A stretch of 64,000 nucleotides of DNA. It comes from Pseudomonadales bacterium. Lineage in GTDB: Bacteria > Pseudomonadota > Gammaproteobacteria > Pseudomonadales > Pseudohongiellaceae. Both the position numbers and the translations under genes were made by a program. Position 1 is the stretch's first letter. Each line of letters starts with the position of its first letter. Shown here piece after piece: positions 1-8,150 of this stretch. The notes under the pieces are model-generated. The model saw nothing but the letters and a program-made list of their open reading frames with translations. It did not search any database and had not been told where the DNA came from. The stretch is taken from the NCBI GenBank assembly GCA_024234365.1, contig JACKOK010000001.1, forward strand, positions 434,001-498,000, in the 5' to 3' direction.

Positions 1-336
1 TCTGCCCGGGGCGAGTGAGGGATCATCGTCCGTTTCAAGATCCTCTGTCAGTTCCCCGCTGACACCCGAGCGGTCCTTGCGCAGATAATCGATGCACAGA
101 TTGTGCGCGATCCGGTGCAGCCAGGTGGACACGCTGGCCTTGCCTGGCTGCCAACTGTCGGCATGGGTCCACAGGCGCAACAGGGTCTCCTGGGTAATGT
201 CCTCGACATCCCGGCTGTTCCCGAGCATGCGAAAGGCATAGTGACTGATGGCTTTGACGTGTTTGCGCACGGCCGACTCATAGGCCTGCGAGTCGCCCGA
301 CTGGATCGCCAGCATCAGAGCTTCGTCTTCTGTCAT
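1..336 (-). CDS. ECF-type RNA polymerase sigma factor (3' end missing)
   Basis: The minus-strand frame starts at ATG 334-336 (MTEDEALMLAIQSGD) and runs off the left edge after about 112 codons. Visible are the sigma region 2 features: a helical N-terminus, then NSRDVEDITQETLLRLW, which matches the core-binding/-10 recognition part of sigma-70 region 2, followed by VSTWLHRIAHNLCIDYLRKD, the end of region 2. Region 4 lies outside the window. Proteins of this type recruit RNA polymerase to stress or envelope promoters, often under an anti-sigma factor encoded next door, which would also be off the left edge. Target genes cannot be told from here. The family call is firm; the subgroup is unknown. 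Confidence 0.88.
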   Translation of the reverse strand, partial: MTEDEALMLAIQSGDSQAYESAVRKHVKAISHYAFRMLGNSRDVEDITQETLLRLWTHADSWQPGKASVSTWLHRIAHNLCIDYLRKDRSGVSGELTEDLETDDDPSLAPGR

Positions 337-506
337 CGTGAGAGTGCTGTCCCTTTGCTCAAGTGTCCTGCAGTGTACTGTGAATAACGGGGCCTTGCCT
401 GATCTCACGGTCTCTTTTCAGCGAAGGGGGCCTTCTTTGGCCTTCCTTTTGAACTGCTATACGCGGCAGAAAGCGGATTCCGTCGTGCAATGCGTTTCGG
501 CGGGGC

Positions 507-543
507 AAAAAAAACGCCCCGATGACATGGCATCGAGGCGTTC
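507..543 (-). terminator. Rho-independent terminator of the Lys-Ser-rich protein gene
   Basis: A 12-bp nearly perfect stem (513-524 with 531-542, one mismatch) and a 6-nt loop are followed on the minus strand by a run of eight T. It sits just after the stop codon of the gene ending at 565, in the right orientation. Confidence 0.85.
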
Positions 544-564
544 TGAGGATGACTCACATGAATA

Positions 565-1800
565 TCAGTTGGTTGGCGGGCAAATCACCGCGTGAATCAC
601 CATGTCCATCTGTGCGGGCAAGGAACTCGGTACGGCAACGGTATAGCTGAACTGGTCGGGAGCTCCCGTTACCGAGACGCCATACAGCAGGGGTGAAACG
701 TTGTCGAAACTGCCTGCGGCGCCGAGGTAGACGTTTGCACTGTGCAGGGCGAGGCCATCATTCAGGCCAAAGTGCATCAGCATGGTGCCTGGGGCAGTGA
801 CGAGAGGGTCGACAATAGTCAGCAAGGTTCCTTGCAGTGCAGCATTGGCGTTAAGCAGATCGAAGTTGAAGCCACCAACGGCTGTGTCCACGGTGTTGAG
901 ATAGCCGGAGATATTCTCGGCGACCCCGACGACAGGGGAGAAGGGGGTGCTGGTGCTAGCGATGCCCCTGGCAAACACATTGGAGCAACCCTGGGGCACC
1001 ACCACCATGGGAACAGGGGCGCCGCAGAAATCGTTGGTGAAGCTGAAGGTGAAGCCGTCACCCACCGCCACGCTGCCGGCCCAGGCAACCACGGTCTCGG
1101 TACCACCGTTACCACCGCAGTCCTCATTGTGCTCGTGGCCGTGGCCGATGACGCCAGAGTGGTCTTTGTGGCCAACACCGCGGCCGTCTTCCTCACAACC
1201 GCCGTGGCCGTGACCGACCTTGCCGCTGTGCTTGTCGTGGCCTTTGCCGGCTTCCAGTGTGTTACCGGACTGGCCGGATTTGGCGGATTTGTCCGACTTG
1301 GTGGACTTGGAGGCCTTGCCGTTCTTGCCGCCAGCCTTGCCGGATTTGTCTGACTTGTCTGATTTTGCCGATTTATCGGACTGACCCGATTTTCCGGATT
1401 TGCCGGATTTTTCAGATTTTCCGGACTTGTCGGATTTCCCGTCATCGCTGTCATCGTCACTATCGTCACCGGTAATGGTGCGGGAGACCACGGCGCCTGC
1501 GGCAACCACCACGTCTGCGCTGCAGAAGGTGTCGGCATTCACGGCCAGTTCGGAGAAGGGAATGGTGAAGCTGTGTTCCGTGCTGCCGCCAAGATTGCTG
1601 GCAGTGTGGGGGAACACGGAAACCTGGGGATTGCCGCTGCCATCAACCGGGAGGTTGCCGATGTCGTCACCGATCCAGGCGAATACTTCGTCCAGTGTCC
1701 AGCCGTCAATCAGCAGGTAGTCCAGGAAGACGTTTTCGGCATCCGGATTCACCGTGACACAGACGGCGCCTACTTCGACGCTGGAGTCGGAGTAGAGCAC
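565..1800 (-). CDS. Secreted Lys-Ser/His-rich protein of unknown function (signal peptide out of frame)
   Basis: The open frame has 411 codons from a GTG at 1798-1800, but the real start is probably upstream (see 1801-1897). The protein has an N-terminal beta-rich part (residues 1-110), an Asp/Ser stretch, a low-complexity block of KS, KSGKS and KSDKS repeats (about 111-180), a His/Gly-rich segment with GHDKHSG, GHGHGG and GHGHEHNEDC (about 184-228) and a conserved-looking C-terminal domain (about 235-411) with several Cys. The His clusters suggest metal binding, and the charged repeat may be a linker or a surface-exposed region; both are inferences. No known family is recognised. The gene is monocistronic with its own terminator, and the ECF sigma gene follows it in the same direction. 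Confidence 0.7.
   Translation of the reverse strand: MLYSDSSVEVGAVCVTVNPDAENVFLDYLLIDGWTLDEVFAWIGDDIGNLPVDGSGNPQVSVFPHTASNLGGSTEHSFTIPFSELAVNADTFCSADVVVAAGAVVSRTITGDDSDDDSDDGKSDKSGKSEKSGKSGKSGQSDKSAKSDKSDKSGKAGGKNGKASKSTKSDKSAKSGQSGNTLEAGKGHDKHSGKVGHGHGGCEEDGRGVGHKDHSGVIGHGHEHNEDCGGNGGTETVVAWAGSVAVGDGFTFSFTNDFCGAPVPMVVVPQGCSNVFARGIASTSTPFSPVVGVAENISGYLNTVDTAVGGFNFDLLNANAALQGTLLTIVDPLVTAPGTMLMHFGLNDGLALHSANVYLGAAGSFDNVSPLLYGVSVTGAPDQFSYTVAVPSSLPAQMDMVIHAVICPPTN
1258..1470 (-). repeat. Trinucleotide-periodic repeat coding Lys-Ser low complexity
   Basis: Imperfect 6-12 nt repeats (on the + strand, variants of ggatttgtc and gacttgtcg) encode alternating KS, GKS and DKS units. Such tracts are prone to expansion and contraction, so copy number may vary between strains. 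Confidence 0.7.
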
Positions 1801-1897
1801 GGAGCAATTGGCTTCCGGCGTGCTGCCTTGCGCGTAGGCGCTGCCGCCGGCCTGTCAGCAGAATCAGCATGGCGATGATGGTGTTCAGGGCTTTCAT
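1801..1897 (-). pseudogene. Signal-peptide segment of the Lys-Ser-rich protein, displaced by a 1-nt frameshift
   Basis: ATG 1895-1897 begins MKALNTIIAMLILLT, a typical signal-peptide start. It then goes out of frame inside a GC run near 1841-1852. Removing one base from that run gives TAGGSAYAQGSTPEANCSVLYSDSS, with an AYA/Q signal peptidase I site, continuous with the 411-codon frame. Seen directly: the frame break, with a TGA just upstream in the downstream gene's frame. Inferred: a recent mutation, a phase-variable tract or a sequencing error. Confidence 0.75.
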
Positions 1898-1946
1898 GTT
1901 GGTACCTCGAAATTGCGAAGATCACGCAGGGCGATCAAATCGCTGT

Positions 1947-1973
1947 ATGTAACAAATTGTCGAATGTAACAAA
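1947..1973. repeat. Pair of direct repeats ATGTAACAAA upstream of the Lys-Ser-rich protein
   Basis: The 10-mer ATGTAACAAA occurs at 1947-1956 and 1964-1973, 17 bp apart, about 50-75 bp upstream of the minus-strand ATG at 1897. The spacing of nearly two helical turns suggests a protein-binding site, or alternative promoter elements for the ECF sigma encoded next door. The role is inferred. Confidence 0.4.
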
Positions 1974-2119
1974 AACGAACATTTGGTCGATCATGGATGG
2001 GCATTCTAACGGATGTGCGGGGCGTCTGCTGGCCTGAGTGGGGAAAAAACTGGGCAATATTCGCACGCCGAAAACGCCCCAGGGGTATTTATGTGAAGAG
2101 GTTCACACTGCGCGAGCTA

Positions 2120-2938
2120 TCAGGACAACATGCGGACTTCCCGCTGAGGGAAGGGGATGTCCAGCCCGGCGCTCTTCAGGGCCTCGTGGACGGCCAGATT
2201 GGCGCGGAAGGTGGCCTCGTGGCGCTCGCGGGTGAGCACCCAGAAACGGATGCCAAGGTCGATGCTGCTGTCGCCGAAGCCTGAAATGCCCACCAGAGGG
2301 GCGCGCTCATTGCTGATGCCGGGCAGGCCCTTCAGGGCGTCCTGAATCGTTTGGATGGCCAGTTTTGGGTCGCAATGATAGGCGATGCCCACGCTGAGCT
2401 CGGCGATGGTGTCATGTTGGGAGTTGTGGATGATTTCACCCACGATGTGCTTGTTGGGGATGGTGATCTGCACCTCGTCCTCGTCGCTGAGGATGGTATA
2501 GGCCAGATGAACCTCCTTGACCAGGCCGGTGACGCCCTGCACGGAAATGGTGTCTCCTACCACGAAGGGGCGTGCCAGGATGATGTTGAGACCGGCCCCG
2601 TAGTTGGACAAAAGCCCCTGCACCGCCAGGCCGGCGCCGAGAGAGAGGGCACCAATGGCCGCCACGAAGGGGGTAATGCTGATGCCGATCTTGCCCAGGG
2701 CGATGATTGCCGTCATGGCGATGACGATCAGGCGTACGGTATTGGCGATAAAGCCGCTCAGGGTGACATCGAGGTTTTTCTTCTGGCACAGGCGCAGCAC
2801 GATATTGCTGACCCGGCGGGCCACGAAGATCCCGAGTAGCAGGACGAGGATGGCGCCGATCAGCTGAAAACTGTAGTTGACGAGAAAATTGGTGATCAGC
2901 TCGTAGATGGCGGCGACCTGTTGCAGTTCCTGTTCCAT
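2120..2938 (-). CDS. mscS: Small-conductance mechanosensitive channel MscS
   Basis: This is a 272-aa inner-membrane protein that opens under membrane tension to release solutes during hypo-osmotic shock. Three transmembrane helices occupy roughly residues 20-120. The third carries the MscS pore signature (GAGLAVQGLLSNYGAGL, then ILARPFVVGD), and a cytoplasmic beta/alpha-beta vestibule domain follows. The length is close to E. coli MscS (286 aa). ATG 2936-2938 is chosen because AGGAG lies about 13 nt upstream and the protein then begins MEQELQQ, as expected; the much longer open frame upstream is an antisense artefact. It is divergent from the ABC importer starting at 3080. Confidence 0.95.
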   Translation of the reverse strand: MEQELQQVAAIYELITNFLVNYSFQLIGAILVLLLGIFVARRVSNIVLRLCQKKNLDVTLSGFIANTVRLIVIAMTAIIALGKIGISITPFVAAIGALSLGAGLAVQGLLSNYGAGLNIILARPFVVGDTISVQGVTGLVKEVHLAYTILSDEDEVQITIPNKHIVGEIIHNSQHDTIAELSVGIAYHCDPKLAIQTIQDALKGLPGISNERAPLVGISGFGDSSIDLGIRFWVLTRERHEATFRANLAVHEALKSAGLDIPFPQREVRMLS

Positions 2939-3079
2939 TTGAGACGGTTGCTCCTGCGAAGACCCGGGGAGCTTGCATTGTAATCGGAATTGACGGACTT
3001 GCCAGCCTTTGCCGCCACTTCTGGCGCGCTCGATTCCCCTGGGGTATTCTTCGGCGGAAATCGACGACAGAAGGTGTTC

Positions 3080-4783
3080 ATGGGCAGTCCAACGGGTGCA
3101 GAGAAGGGCTTCAATCGCTCCGCCAGCAGGCAGTTGGCCGTGTACGGGGTGTATGCCGTGCTGGCATTCACGCTGTTGATGTTTGCGCTGAATTTTGCCG
3201 CCGGCCTCACCAGCACCCAGGTCGGCGGGGTTGCCGGTGCTGTCGATGTCGAGAATAACGAGATCACCGCCTATATCCGCCAGGACCCTCCCCAGCTCAA
3301 TACCACGGGAGCCGCAGATGCGATCAGCGGCATCGTGCTGGGGCACGTCATGGAGGGCCTGCTGCGCTATGACGAGCACGGCGATATTGCCCCGGGGCTG
3401 GCACAGAGCTGGGAGTTGAGCGGTAACCGGGCCATCTTCCACATCCGCGACAATGCCCGCTGGAGCAATGGCGAGCCTATCACTGCCCACGATTTTGAAT
3501 TTGCCTGGAAGACCACGCTGGACCCCGCCACCGCCTCCCAATACGCCTTCATCCTCTATGCCATCAAGAACGCCGCTGCGGTCAATGCCGGGGAAATGCC
3601 GGTCAGCGAGGCCGGGGTGCGCGCCCTGGACGACCACACCCTGGAAGTGTTGCTGGAGCAGCCGATCGCCTATTTCGACAAGATGGTGGCCTTTACCACC
3701 TACTTCCCGATCAATGAGGACTTCTTCCGGTCCACCAACGGGCGCTATGCCGCCGATGCGGACACCATGATCTACAGCGGCCCGTTCAAGCTCACCAGCT
3801 GGCTGCGCGGGGCCAGTCTGAGGGTGGAGAAAAACCCCTATTACTGGGATCGTGACAGGATTCGCCTCGATGCCATCAATTTTGCCTATGTCACCGAAGA
3901 CACCAACACCCTGCTCAATCTGTTCAAGGACGGCCGCATCGTCCAGGTGGACCTGACGGCAGAAATGCTGGAGGGCGCCATGCAGCAGGGCTGGATACTG
4001 GATCGCTTCATGGATGGCAGCGTGTTCTTCATCGACTTCAACCATCGCCCGGGGCGCGTGACGGGGAATCTGAATCTGCGCAAGGCCATGCAACTGGCCC
4101 AGGATGGCAATGAACTGGTGGACCGCGTGATCAAGCTGCCCGGCTATCTGCCCGCCAAGAGTCTGTTTCCGGTGTGGCTGAAGGGCGTGGAGAAGACGTT
4201 TCAGGAGGAGTATCCGCCGCCTGTTGCCGAGTACAACGTGGCGCTGGCGCGGGAATATCTGGAAAAGGCCAAGCAGGAGCTGGGCGTGAGCGAGATTCCC
4301 CCGCTGGTCATGCTGGCCGATACCTCGCCGGTGGCCACCATTTCCGCCCAGTATTACCAGCAGGTCTTCCGCAAGAACCTGGGGCTGGAGCTTGTTATCG
4401 ACCAGCAGATTTTCGGCCAGCGCCTGGCCAAGATGGAGGCAGGGGAGTTCGATATCGTGCTCTCGGGCTGGGGGCCGGACTACAACGATCCGCTGACCTT
4501 TGGTGACTATTACGCCTCCTGGAATCTCAATAACCGGGGGCGTTATCTCAATCCGGAACTGGATGCGCAGGTGCGCATCGGTCAGTCCTCCCTGGACCCG
4601 CGCGAGCGCATGGATGCCTTTGGCCGCATTCAGCAGATACTGTTTGATGAGGCGGTGTTCATCGGCAATTACGAACGTGGCCGCCTGTATGCCACCGATC
4701 CGCGCGTCAAGGGAATCCTGCGCCGTGCCATCGGGGCGGAGTCGGACTACACCTCGGCCTATATCGATGTGAACGCCCACTGA
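3080..4783 (+). CDS. Peptide ABC transporter, membrane-anchored substrate-binding protein (OppA/DppA family)
   Basis: A 567-aa SBP_bac_5 (family 5) protein that should capture peptides or similar ligands in the periplasm for the permeases just downstream. Family features include IAPGLAQSWEL, GEPITAHDFEFAWK and YWDRDRIRLDAINF. The start at 3080 has AGAAGG 6 nt upstream; an upstream in-frame ATG at 2990 adds a segment lacking SBP character. The N-terminus (about residues 16-38) is one hydrophobic helix with no lipobox Cys and no clear cleavage site, so the protein may stay tethered to the inner membrane. It is the first gene of a five-gene operon with 24 nt to the next gene. Confidence 0.9.
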   Translation: MGSPTGAEKGFNRSASRQLAVYGVYAVLAFTLLMFALNFAAGLTSTQVGGVAGAVDVENNEITAYIRQDPPQLNTTGAADAISGIVLGHVMEGLLRYDEHGDIAPGLAQSWELSGNRAIFHIRDNARWSNGEPITAHDFEFAWKTTLDPATASQYAFILYAIKNAAAVNAGEMPVSEAGVRALDDHTLEVLLEQPIAYFDKMVAFTTYFPINEDFFRSTNGRYAADADTMIYSGPFKLTSWLRGASLRVEKNPYYWDRDRIRLDAINFAYVTEDTNTLLNLFKDGRIVQVDLTAEMLEGAMQQGWILDRFMDGSVFFIDFNHRPGRVTGNLNLRKAMQLAQDGNELVDRVIKLPGYLPAKSLFPVWLKGVEKTFQEEYPPPVAEYNVALAREYLEKAKQELGVSEIPPLVMLADTSPVATISAQYYQQVFRKNLGLELVIDQQIFGQRLAKMEAGEFDIVLSGWGPDYNDPLTFGDYYASWNLNNRGRYLNPELDAQVRIGQSSLDPRERMDAFGRIQQILFDEAVFIGNYERGRLYATDPRVKGILRRAIGAESDYTSAYIDVNAH

Positions 4784-4807
4784 CGGCAACGGAGACGACA
4801 CAGCGCC

Positions 4808-5740
4808 ATGTGGCAATACACCCTCAAACGGATCTTCCAGGGCATCATCACCATCTGGTTCATTGCCACCGCCACCTTTGTCGCCATGCACAGCGTGCCC
4901 GGCGATCCGCTGTCCAGCGAGCGCGCCACCACCCCGGCCATCCGCGCCAATCTTGAGGAACGTTACGGGCTGAACAAGCCGATTCTGGAACAGTATGTGC
5001 TCTATATCGGCAGCTTTCTGAAGGGGGATTTCGGCATCTCCTTCACCCAGCGCAACCGGCAGGTGAACGACATCATCCGTGAGCACTTTCCCGTGTCGGC
5101 CACGCTGGGCATTCTCGCCGTGACCTTTGCCGCGCTGGGCGGTGTGCTGTTCGGGGCATTGACCGCGCTTTACCGCAACCGCCTGCCGGACACCATCATC
5201 ATGTTTCTGGTCATTCTCGGCATTTCGGTCCCCAGCTTTGTGTTTGCGGCGCTGGGTCAGTTGCTGCTGGTCAATATCAACAATCTGCTGGGCTTCTCCC
5301 TGCTGCCGGTGGCGGGCTGGGGGACGGTGGGGCATATGCTGATTCCGGCGCTGGTGCTGGGCATGAGCACCATGGCCTATGTCACCCGCCTCATGCGTTC
5401 CTCCATGCTGGAGATCATTCATTCCGATTACATCCGCACGGCCAAGGCCAAGGGCCTGCCTGCGGCCCGCATCTTTACCCGCCACGAGCTGCGCAATGCC
5501 ATTCTGCCCGTGGTAACGGTGCTTGGCCCGGCGATTGCCACCATTACCACCGGGGGCTTCGTCGTGGAGCTGGTGTTCGCCATTCCCGGTCTGGGCCGTT
5601 TCTTTGTGCAGGCGGTGCAGCAGCTGGATTACACCGTCATCATGGGCACCACCGTGTTCTATGGCGCCTTTCTCGTCACCATGGTGATTCTGGTGGATCT
5701 GCTGTATGGCTGGATCGACCCGCGAGTGAGGGTGCAATGA
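4808..5740 (+). CDS. Peptide ABC transporter permease (OppB/DppB family)
   Basis: A 310-aa inner-membrane permease with six predicted membrane helices. An N-terminal helix (residues 8-28) ends in HSVPGDPL, the usual OppB signature. The EAA loop (DYIRTAKAKGLPAARIFTRHELRNA, near residues 210-235) contacts the ATPases. The C-terminus WIDPRVRVQ is the typical ending. Its stop overlaps the next start by 4 nt (ATGA), showing translational coupling with the C permease. Confidence 0.95.
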   Translation: MWQYTLKRIFQGIITIWFIATATFVAMHSVPGDPLSSERATTPAIRANLEERYGLNKPILEQYVLYIGSFLKGDFGISFTQRNRQVNDIIREHFPVSATLGILAVTFAALGGVLFGALTALYRNRLPDTIIMFLVILGISVPSFVFAALGQLLLVNINNLLGFSLLPVAGWGTVGHMLIPALVLGMSTMAYVTRLMRSSMLEIIHSDYIRTAKAKGLPAARIFTRHELRNAILPVVTVLGPAIATITTGGFVVELVFAIPGLGRFFVQAVQQLDYTVIMGTTVFYGAFLVTMVILVDLLYGWIDPRVRVQ

Positions 5741-7128
5741 GCAACGTGATGAACAGGGAGTTGCAGCCGCAGGATTTTGCCCCGGCACTGGCCCTGGAGG
5801 ATGCGCACGGCCTCATGCGGCCCTCGCGCTCCTATTGGCAGGATGCCTGGTGGCGCCTGCGCCGCAACCGCCGCGCCCTGCTGTCCTTGTGGATCGTGCT
5901 GGGCCTGCTTGCCTTTGCCCTGCTTGGCCCCGCGCTTTGGCGAGTGGACCCGGCCCGACAGGACATCGACCAGATCAGCCAGGCGCCGGGGGCCGATCGC
6001 AGCGCCATCATCGTGGCGCCATATCAGCCCTGGAACGGACTTGCCATGGCGGATGCCCCGATGCAGACGGGAGTGCTCGGACTTGGCGATGCCCCGAGTT
6101 CGCAGGCCGTGCGCGTGCTGTGGGATGCGCTGCCGGGGGCCAGCGGCTATCGCCTGTATCGCAATAACTACCCGATCGATGAAGAGGGGGCATTTGGCCT
6201 GCCGATTGTCGATGTCATGGCCAGTGGTGGCGGGCACTACGAGGACCGCCTGAACCTGCGCCCCGGGACCTACTATTACACCCTGGTGGCGCTGGACGAG
6301 TTCGGTGGCCTGACCCAGCGCTTCGAGACCCTGACGGTCGAGGTGCCGCGGGTGATTACGGTGGAAGAGGTGCGGCAACGGGCGCTGGTGCCGGACAATC
6401 AGGAGCTGGCGCCGGGGGATACCGTGTATCTCGCCTTTCATCCACTGGGAACGGATTATCTGGGCCGGGATGTTCTGGCTCGCTTGATGTCGGGGGCTCG
6501 GGTGTCCCTGTTTATCGGCATTGTGGCGCCCCTGCTCTATGTGTTGTTGGGCGTGGTCTACGGCAGTGCCGCAGGTTTTGTCGGCGGGCGGCTCGATCAG
6601 GTAATGATGCGCTTTGCCGATTTCGTGGTGGCCTTGCCCTTTTTGCTGTTCATGATTCTGTTCCAGGTGGTGTTTGGTCTCGGGCCGGGCCAGAGCGGCA
6701 TCATTCCCATGATGGTGGCTCTGGTGCTGTTGCAGTGGCCGGCCACCGCGCGGCTGGTGCGCGGGCAGATCCTGCAGATACGTCAGGAGGCCTATATCAG
6801 TGCCTCGCGTCTGTTGGGAGCCAGAACCTGGTATCTGGTGCTGCGCCATATGATTCCGAACACCCTGGGGGTGGTGTTGGTGACGCTGACCTTCGCGGTA
6901 CCCAATGCCATCTTTACCGAGGCCTTCCTTTCCTTCATCGGCATGGGGGTTGCCCCGCCCACCGCCTCCTGGGGCAGCATGAGCAATGAAGGTCTGGCCA
7001 CCATGCTGACCCATCCGCATGAGCTGATGTTCCCGGCGATCTTCATCAGCCTGACCGTACTGGCTTTCAATCTGCTTGGAGACGGGCTGCGTGATGCCCT
7101 GGATGTACGCATGAGGAGCCTGGAATGA
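5737..7128 (+). CDS. Peptide ABC transporter permease (OppC/DppC family) with inserted fibronectin-III-like domain
   Basis: A 463-aa permease, about 150 residues longer than a usual OppC. Order: an OppC N-terminal region with TM1 (about residues 47-67), then roughly 170 periplasmic residues, then the five-helix permease core from about 235. The core starts HPLGTDYLGRDVLARL and has the EAA loop ISASRLLGARTWYLVLRHMIPN. Between TM1 and the core, residues about 118-203 look like one fibronectin type III repeat: VRVLWDALPGASGYRLYRN, then DRLNLRPGTYYYTLVALD. The insert is in frame and has normal codon use, so it is not an assembly artefact. It may contact the tethered SBP or ligand outside the membrane. 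Both neighbours overlap by 4 nt. Confidence 0.92.
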   Translation: MSNVMNRELQPQDFAPALALEDAHGLMRPSRSYWQDAWWRLRRNRRALLSLWIVLGLLAFALLGPALWRVDPARQDIDQISQAPGADRSAIIVAPYQPWNGLAMADAPMQTGVLGLGDAPSSQAVRVLWDALPGASGYRLYRNNYPIDEEGAFGLPIVDVMASGGGHYEDRLNLRPGTYYYTLVALDEFGGLTQRFETLTVEVPRVITVEEVRQRALVPDNQELAPGDTVYLAFHPLGTDYLGRDVLARLMSGARVSLFIGIVAPLLYVLLGVVYGSAAGFVGGRLDQVMMRFADFVVALPFLLFMILFQVVFGLGPGQSGIIPMMVALVLLQWPATARLVRGQILQIRQEAYISASRLLGARTWYLVLRHMIPNTLGVVLVTLTFAVPNAIFTEAFLSFIGMGVAPPTASWGSMSNEGLATMLTHPHELMFPAIFISLTVLAFNLLGDGLRDALDVRMRSLE

Positions 7129-8150
7129 CGACACCGCTGCTGCAAGTCAGCGATCTGCATGTGGAGTTCGACACCTATGGTGGCACCGTCAAGGCGGTGC
7201 GCGGGGTCGATTTCAGCATCGAGGCGGGCAGAACCCTGGCGATCGTGGGGGAATCCGGCTGCGGCAAATCCGTCACCGTGCAGGCCATGATGGGGCTGAT
7301 ACCCATGCCTCCCGGGCGCATTACCCGTGGTGAGGCGCGCCTGCGGGGCGAGAATATTCTGGGCGTGTCCTCACTCGGGGGGCGCGAAGTGCGTGGCGCC
7401 GAGATCGGCATGATCTTTCAGGATCCCATGTCTTCCCTCAATCCGACCATGAGCATCGGCGACCAGATTGCCGAGCCGCTGATCGTGCACCGCGGCTACA
7501 GTCAGGCTCAGGCCCGGGCGCGCGCCGTGGCGCTGCTGGACATGGTGCGCATTCCCGAGGCCTCGCGCCGTGCGCGGCAGTATCCCTTCGAATTCTCCGG
7601 AGGCATGTTGCAGCGCGCCATGATTGCTATGGCCATTTCCTGCAAACCCACGCTGCTGATTGCCGATGAGCCCACGACCGCGCTGGACGTGACGATCCAG
7701 GCGCAGATTCTCGACCTGCTGCGCGATCTGCAGAACGAGACCGGCATGGCGCTGATCCTGATTACCCATGATCTGGGGGTGGTGGCCCGCATGGCGGATG
7801 AGGTGGCCGTCATGTATGCCGGGCGCATCGTGGAATACGGCAGCGTGGAGGATGTGTTCTATCGCTCCTCCCATCCCTATACCGTGGGTCTGAAAGCGGC
7901 CATGCCCAGCAATGACCCCGAACGGCAACACGAGCTGCGGCCAATCGAGGGCAGCCCGCCGGATCTGTTCTCGCCTCCGGTGGGTTGTGCCTATGCCGCG
8001 CGCTGCCCGCACAGCATGCAGATCTGCCGGCAGCAGCCCGCCGGGCTGTTTGGTGTCGGAGAGGCGCATCTCGCCCGCTGCTGGCTGCAGCATCCCGCCA
8101 GCCCGCATCGTCCTGCCGGGCTGACGTTGGGAGGGCATGGCCATGAGTGA
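7125..8150 (+). CDS. Peptide ABC transporter ATP-binding protein (OppD/DppD family)
   Basis: A 341-aa ATPase that powers the importer with the next gene product. It has Walker A GESGCGKSV (about residues 42-50), ABC signature FSGGMLQRAMIAMA, Walker B LLIADEPTTALD and the H-loop THDLGV. The C-terminal oligopeptide-transporter region carries the Cys-rich CAYAARCPHSMQIC. The start overlaps the permease stop by 4 nt, and the end overlaps the next gene. Confidence 0.96.
   Translation: MTTPLLQVSDLHVEFDTYGGTVKAVRGVDFSIEAGRTLAIVGESGCGKSVTVQAMMGLIPMPPGRITRGEARLRGENILGVSSLGGREVRGAEIGMIFQDPMSSLNPTMSIGDQIAEPLIVHRGYSQAQARARAVALLDMVRIPEASRRARQYPFEFSGGMLQRAMIAMAISCKPTLLIADEPTTALDVTIQAQILDLLRDLQNETGMALILITHDLGVVARMADEVAVMYAGRIVEYGSVEDVFYRSSHPYTVGLKAAMPSNDPERQHELRPIEGSPPDLFSPPVGCAYAARCPHSMQICRQQPAGLFGVGEAHLARCWLQHPASPHRPAGLTLGGHGHE

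Noticed and set aside
103..387. Plus-strand 94-codon ORF at the left edge
   Set aside because: It lies antisense to the clear ECF sigma reading frame and has no family features.
2120..5788. Single 1222-codon minus-strand open frame
   Set aside because: Only its last 272 codons (MscS) have real protein features. The rest is antisense to the SBP and permease and has repetitive His/Gly/Gln-rich shadow composition.
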